Shown: positions 5,559 to 7,369 of the stretch, piece after piece
Numbering within the stretch: position 1 is the first letter of the stretch
Layout of the letters: each line of letters begins with the position of its first letter
Assembly: GCA_023230525.1 (NCBI GenBank)
Contig: JALNXE010000157.1
Coordinates: forward strand, 1-7,369
Length of the DNA stretch: 7,369 nt
From: Desulfobulbaceae bacterium
GTDB lineage: Bacteria; Desulfobacterota; Desulfobulbia; Desulfobulbales; SURF-16
Direction of reading: 5' to 3'
Made by a program: the position numbers and the translations under genes
The notes under the pieces: model-generated
Told to the model about the DNA's origin: nothing
What the model saw: the letters and a program-made list of their open reading frames with translations, nothing else
Databases searched by the model: none

Positions 5559-7141
5559 TGAATAACCTGCTGCAATACTGTACGCCCCCGCTGCTGGGGG
5601 CATTCATCGGCTACATGACAAACTATGTGGCCATTAAGATGCTCTTCCGTCCCCTGCACCCCTGGAAGATTTTCGGACTCAGGATACCGATGACCCCCGG
5701 CGTCATCCCGGCCAAAAGACACCTGCTGGCGGAAAATATCGGCGAGATGGTGGGTGAACATCTGCTCACCGGCAATGACGTGAGCCGGGCCATTGCCGGC
5801 AGCCGCTTCCAGCAGGACCTGCAGGAACTGATCAACACCAGACTGACCGACCTGCTCAAAAAAGACCTGGGCCCCATCACCACCGTCATCCCGGAACGTT
5901 TTCATACTTACTTTCATGCCAGCATCAAGATCATCCGGCTCCGCTTTATCACCCAGATGCATGCCTATCTGGAAAGCGAGGATTTCGCCGCCACCATCAA
6001 CAAGGCGGTGACCGATCAAGCCGACCTGCTGCTGGCTAAAAATCTCAGCGACACCTTCCCCCCGGAAAACAGGGAGCACTTTTACTCCTTTCTGGAAAAG
6101 ACCGCCCAGGACCTGCTGACCAGCCCGGCGGTCAGGGAATGGGTCAGCAGCCAGGTGCAGCAGAAGATTGACTCCACCCTGCGGGAAAACCGTTCCATCC
6201 ACGATATCATCCCGCCGGATCTGTCCTCCCTGATGCTGGACCGGCTGGAACTGGAGGCGCCCGGCCTGCTGGAAAAATTTGCCCGGATGCTCCAGGAACC
6301 GGCCATGCAGGGGAAAATCTCCGACACCATCTGCAGCGCCATCAGCAGCTTCACCCGCTCCCTGGGGCCGCTGGCCGCCATGATGTCAAGTTTTATCAGT
6401 GCTGAGGCCATCCGGGGCAAGGTGAACGGTTATCTTGCCAGCAAAGGGGATGAGATCGGCCAATGGCTGGCCGATGAAACCGTTCAGCGCGAAGTGGCAG
6501 CAACCCTCCGGGACAAGGCCGACGAATTTCTCCGCACCCCCCTGTCCGAGCTGCTGAAGAATGTCGACCAGCAGAAAATAAGGACGATGAATCTGGATTT
6601 CAGTGAAAAGGTCAGCGAACTGCTGGCAAAACCAGGGGCGGCAGGCTCGCTCACCGGCATCCTGCGGGAGGTCTTGGCCGGCCAGACCAGACGTCCGGCG
6701 GCCCAGATCATCGCTGACCTGTTCGGCGCCGATGCGGTGCGGAAAGGGCAGCAATGGACCGCCGCCGAACTGACCGCCATCTTGCGTTCAGCCAGGGTGA
6801 AGCAGCTGCTCACCGATCTGGTGGTGCAACTGATTGAAAAAAAACTGCTCAACAAACCCATCGGCCCCGTGGCGGATCTGCTGCCCAAGGATGTGCAGCT
6901 CTCCTTTGCCGAATATCTCCTGCAGCAGGTCAATGACCTGATGGTCCGGGAGGTCCCCGGCCTGGTGGCGTCGCTGAATATCAGGAAAATCGTCACCAAA
7001 AAGGTCGATTCCCTGGATCTGCTGCGGCTGGAAAAGCTGCTCATGGGCATCATGGAGGAGCAGTTCAAATACATCAATCTCTTCGGCGGGCTCCTGGGGT
7101 TTCTCATCGGCCTGCTCAACCTGCTCCTGCTGGAGTTTTAA
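5558..7141 (+). CDS. DUF445 family membrane-anchored protein (YheB-like), function unknown
   Basis: The protein has 527 residues. The N-terminus carries the DUF445 signature: LLGAFIGYMTNYVAIKML (about 12-29), then FRPLHP, and PMTPGVIPAKRHLLAENIGEMV (44-65, in that order). A second hydrophobic segment closes the protein (about 505-527, FGGLLGFLIGLLNLLLL), preceded by the typical family tail with NIRKIVTKKVDSLDLLRLEKLL. The long middle is strongly charged and helical in character, with repeated Leu-rich amphipathic stretches. Two terminal membrane segments around a soluble helical body suggest a hairpin-like anchored protein. It is longer than YheB of Bacillus subtilis (under 400 residues), the extra length lying in the middle. 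The biochemical role of the family is not known and is not guessed here. The start has no ribosome site; it overlaps a TGA (ATGA at 5558-5561) that ends the frame read on from the upstream gene. The following 70 bases hold no recognisable signal. Confidence 0.88.
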   Translation: MNNLLQYCTPPLLGAFIGYMTNYVAIKMLFRPLHPWKIFGLRIPMTPGVIPAKRHLLAENIGEMVGEHLLTGNDVSRAIAGSRFQQDLQELINTRLTDLLKKDLGPITTVIPERFHTYFHASIKIIRLRFITQMHAYLESEDFAATINKAVTDQADLLLAKNLSDTFPPENREHFYSFLEKTAQDLLTSPAVREWVSSQVQQKIDSTLRENRSIHDIIPPDLSSLMLDRLELEAPGLLEKFARMLQEPAMQGKISDTICSAISSFTRSLGPLAAMMSSFISAEAIRGKVNGYLASKGDEIGQWLADETVQREVAATLRDKADEFLRTPLSELLKNVDQQKIRTMNLDFSEKVSELLAKPGAAGSLTGILREVLAGQTRRPAAQIIADLFGADAVRKGQQWTAAELTAILRSARVKQLLTDLVVQLIEKKLLNKPIGPVADLLPKDVQLSFAEYLLQQVNDLMVREVPGLVASLNIRKIVTKKVDSLDLLRLEKLLMGIMEEQFKYINLFGGLLGFLIGLLNLLLLEF

Positions 7142-7211
7142 AATACCTTGTCCGGGCTTGATGCTGCCGGCCGATTAAGATCAACGATCACTTTGACAGC
7201 CCCGTAAACCC

Positions 7212-7369
7212 ATGCCCGAAATCCCTGAGCCATCAATAAGCGGCCGAAACCCTGAACTGCAGCTGGCCGAGGATTTCGTCCGCTGCACCGACTGCCATGT
7301 TTTCCTCACCGGCAAGGCCGGCACCGGCAAGACCACCTTTCTGCACCAGATCAAAAAAAATACCAGCAA
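7212..7369 (+). CDS. N-terminal part of a PIF1-type ATP-dependent DNA helicase (truncated by the window)
   Basis: An open frame runs from ATG 7212 to the window end (52 full codons, no stop). An in-frame TGA at 7194 with no start codon between makes 7212 the only start. After about 14 variable residues comes LQLAEDFVRCTDCHVFLTG, then the Walker A motif GKAGTGKT (34-41) and TFLHQIKK. The combination 'FLTGKAGTGKTTFL' close to the N-terminus is characteristic of PIF1-family helicases, which unwind DNA 5'-3'. Motifs beyond Walker A lie outside the window, so another P-loop ATPase remains possible. No ribosome site is seen before the start. Confidence 0.65.
   Translation, partial: MPEIPEPSISGRNPELQLAEDFVRCTDCHVFLTGKAGTGKTTFLHQIKKNTS

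Noticed and set aside
5156..6202. Minus-strand 348-codon frame with a collagen-like Gly-x-Thr stretch
   Set aside because: The collagen-like part is just the reverse reading of the 9-bp array, and the rest is antisense to two real genes.
7142..7211. Promoter or terminator between the DUF445 gene and the PIF1-type gene
   Set aside because: No -35/-10 pair with acceptable spacing and no stem followed by T residues could be found.

Overview
The window is GC-rich chromosomal DNA with ordinary, densely packed bacterial housekeeping and repair genes. There are no tRNA or rRNA genes, no insertion sequences and no phage genes. Gene content (fused prephenate dehydratase-like/ACT/prephenate dehydrogenase, a MrfA-type helicase carrying an exonuclease domain, a long DUF445 membrane protein, a PIF1-type helicase) and base composition would fit a Desulfobacterota (Desulfobulbales-like) genome. 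That placement is an impression from family recognition, not a proof.

Layout. Positions 62-529 (+) encode a small exported protein with two bacterial SH3 domains. It converges on a large (-) gene, 610-3507, and a hairpin at 556-594 sits between the two stops. The (-) gene is a DEAH-type helicase of the MrfA/YprA kind, with a Zn-binding DUF1998 region and, unusually, a C-terminal RNase H-like exonuclease domain of the MrfB/YprB kind in the same chain. A divergent control region (3508-3689) separates it from the next gene. This region holds an 8-bp inverted repeat, a purine-rich tract, a possible 23-codon leader ORF and a 10-bp palindrome. Gene 3690-5378 (+) is a three-part protein: prephenate dehydratase-like domain, ACT domain, prephenate dehydrogenase. 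It belongs to the terminal steps of phenylalanine/tyrosine synthesis, but the dehydratase part lacks several expected active-site residues.

The most unusual non-genic element is the 179-bp gap 5379-5557. It contains thirteen direct copies of a 9-bp unit (5442-5558) whose last base is the A of the next gene's ATG. About three inverted copies lie just after the upstream stop, so the transcript could form a long hairpin in several registers. The frame of the upstream gene stays open for 60 sense codons past its TGA, and closes at a TGA that overlaps the downstream ATG. The downstream gene, 5558-7141 (+), is a DUF445 membrane-anchored protein. After a 70-bp gap with nothing recognisable, a partial (+) gene starts at 7212 with a Walker A motif and runs off the end. 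It looks like a PIF1-family helicase.

How the parts relate: the three right-hand (+) genes may be co-transcribed, but they share no obvious pathway. None of their starts has a recognisable Shine-Dalgarno sequence, whereas the two left-hand genes do have one.
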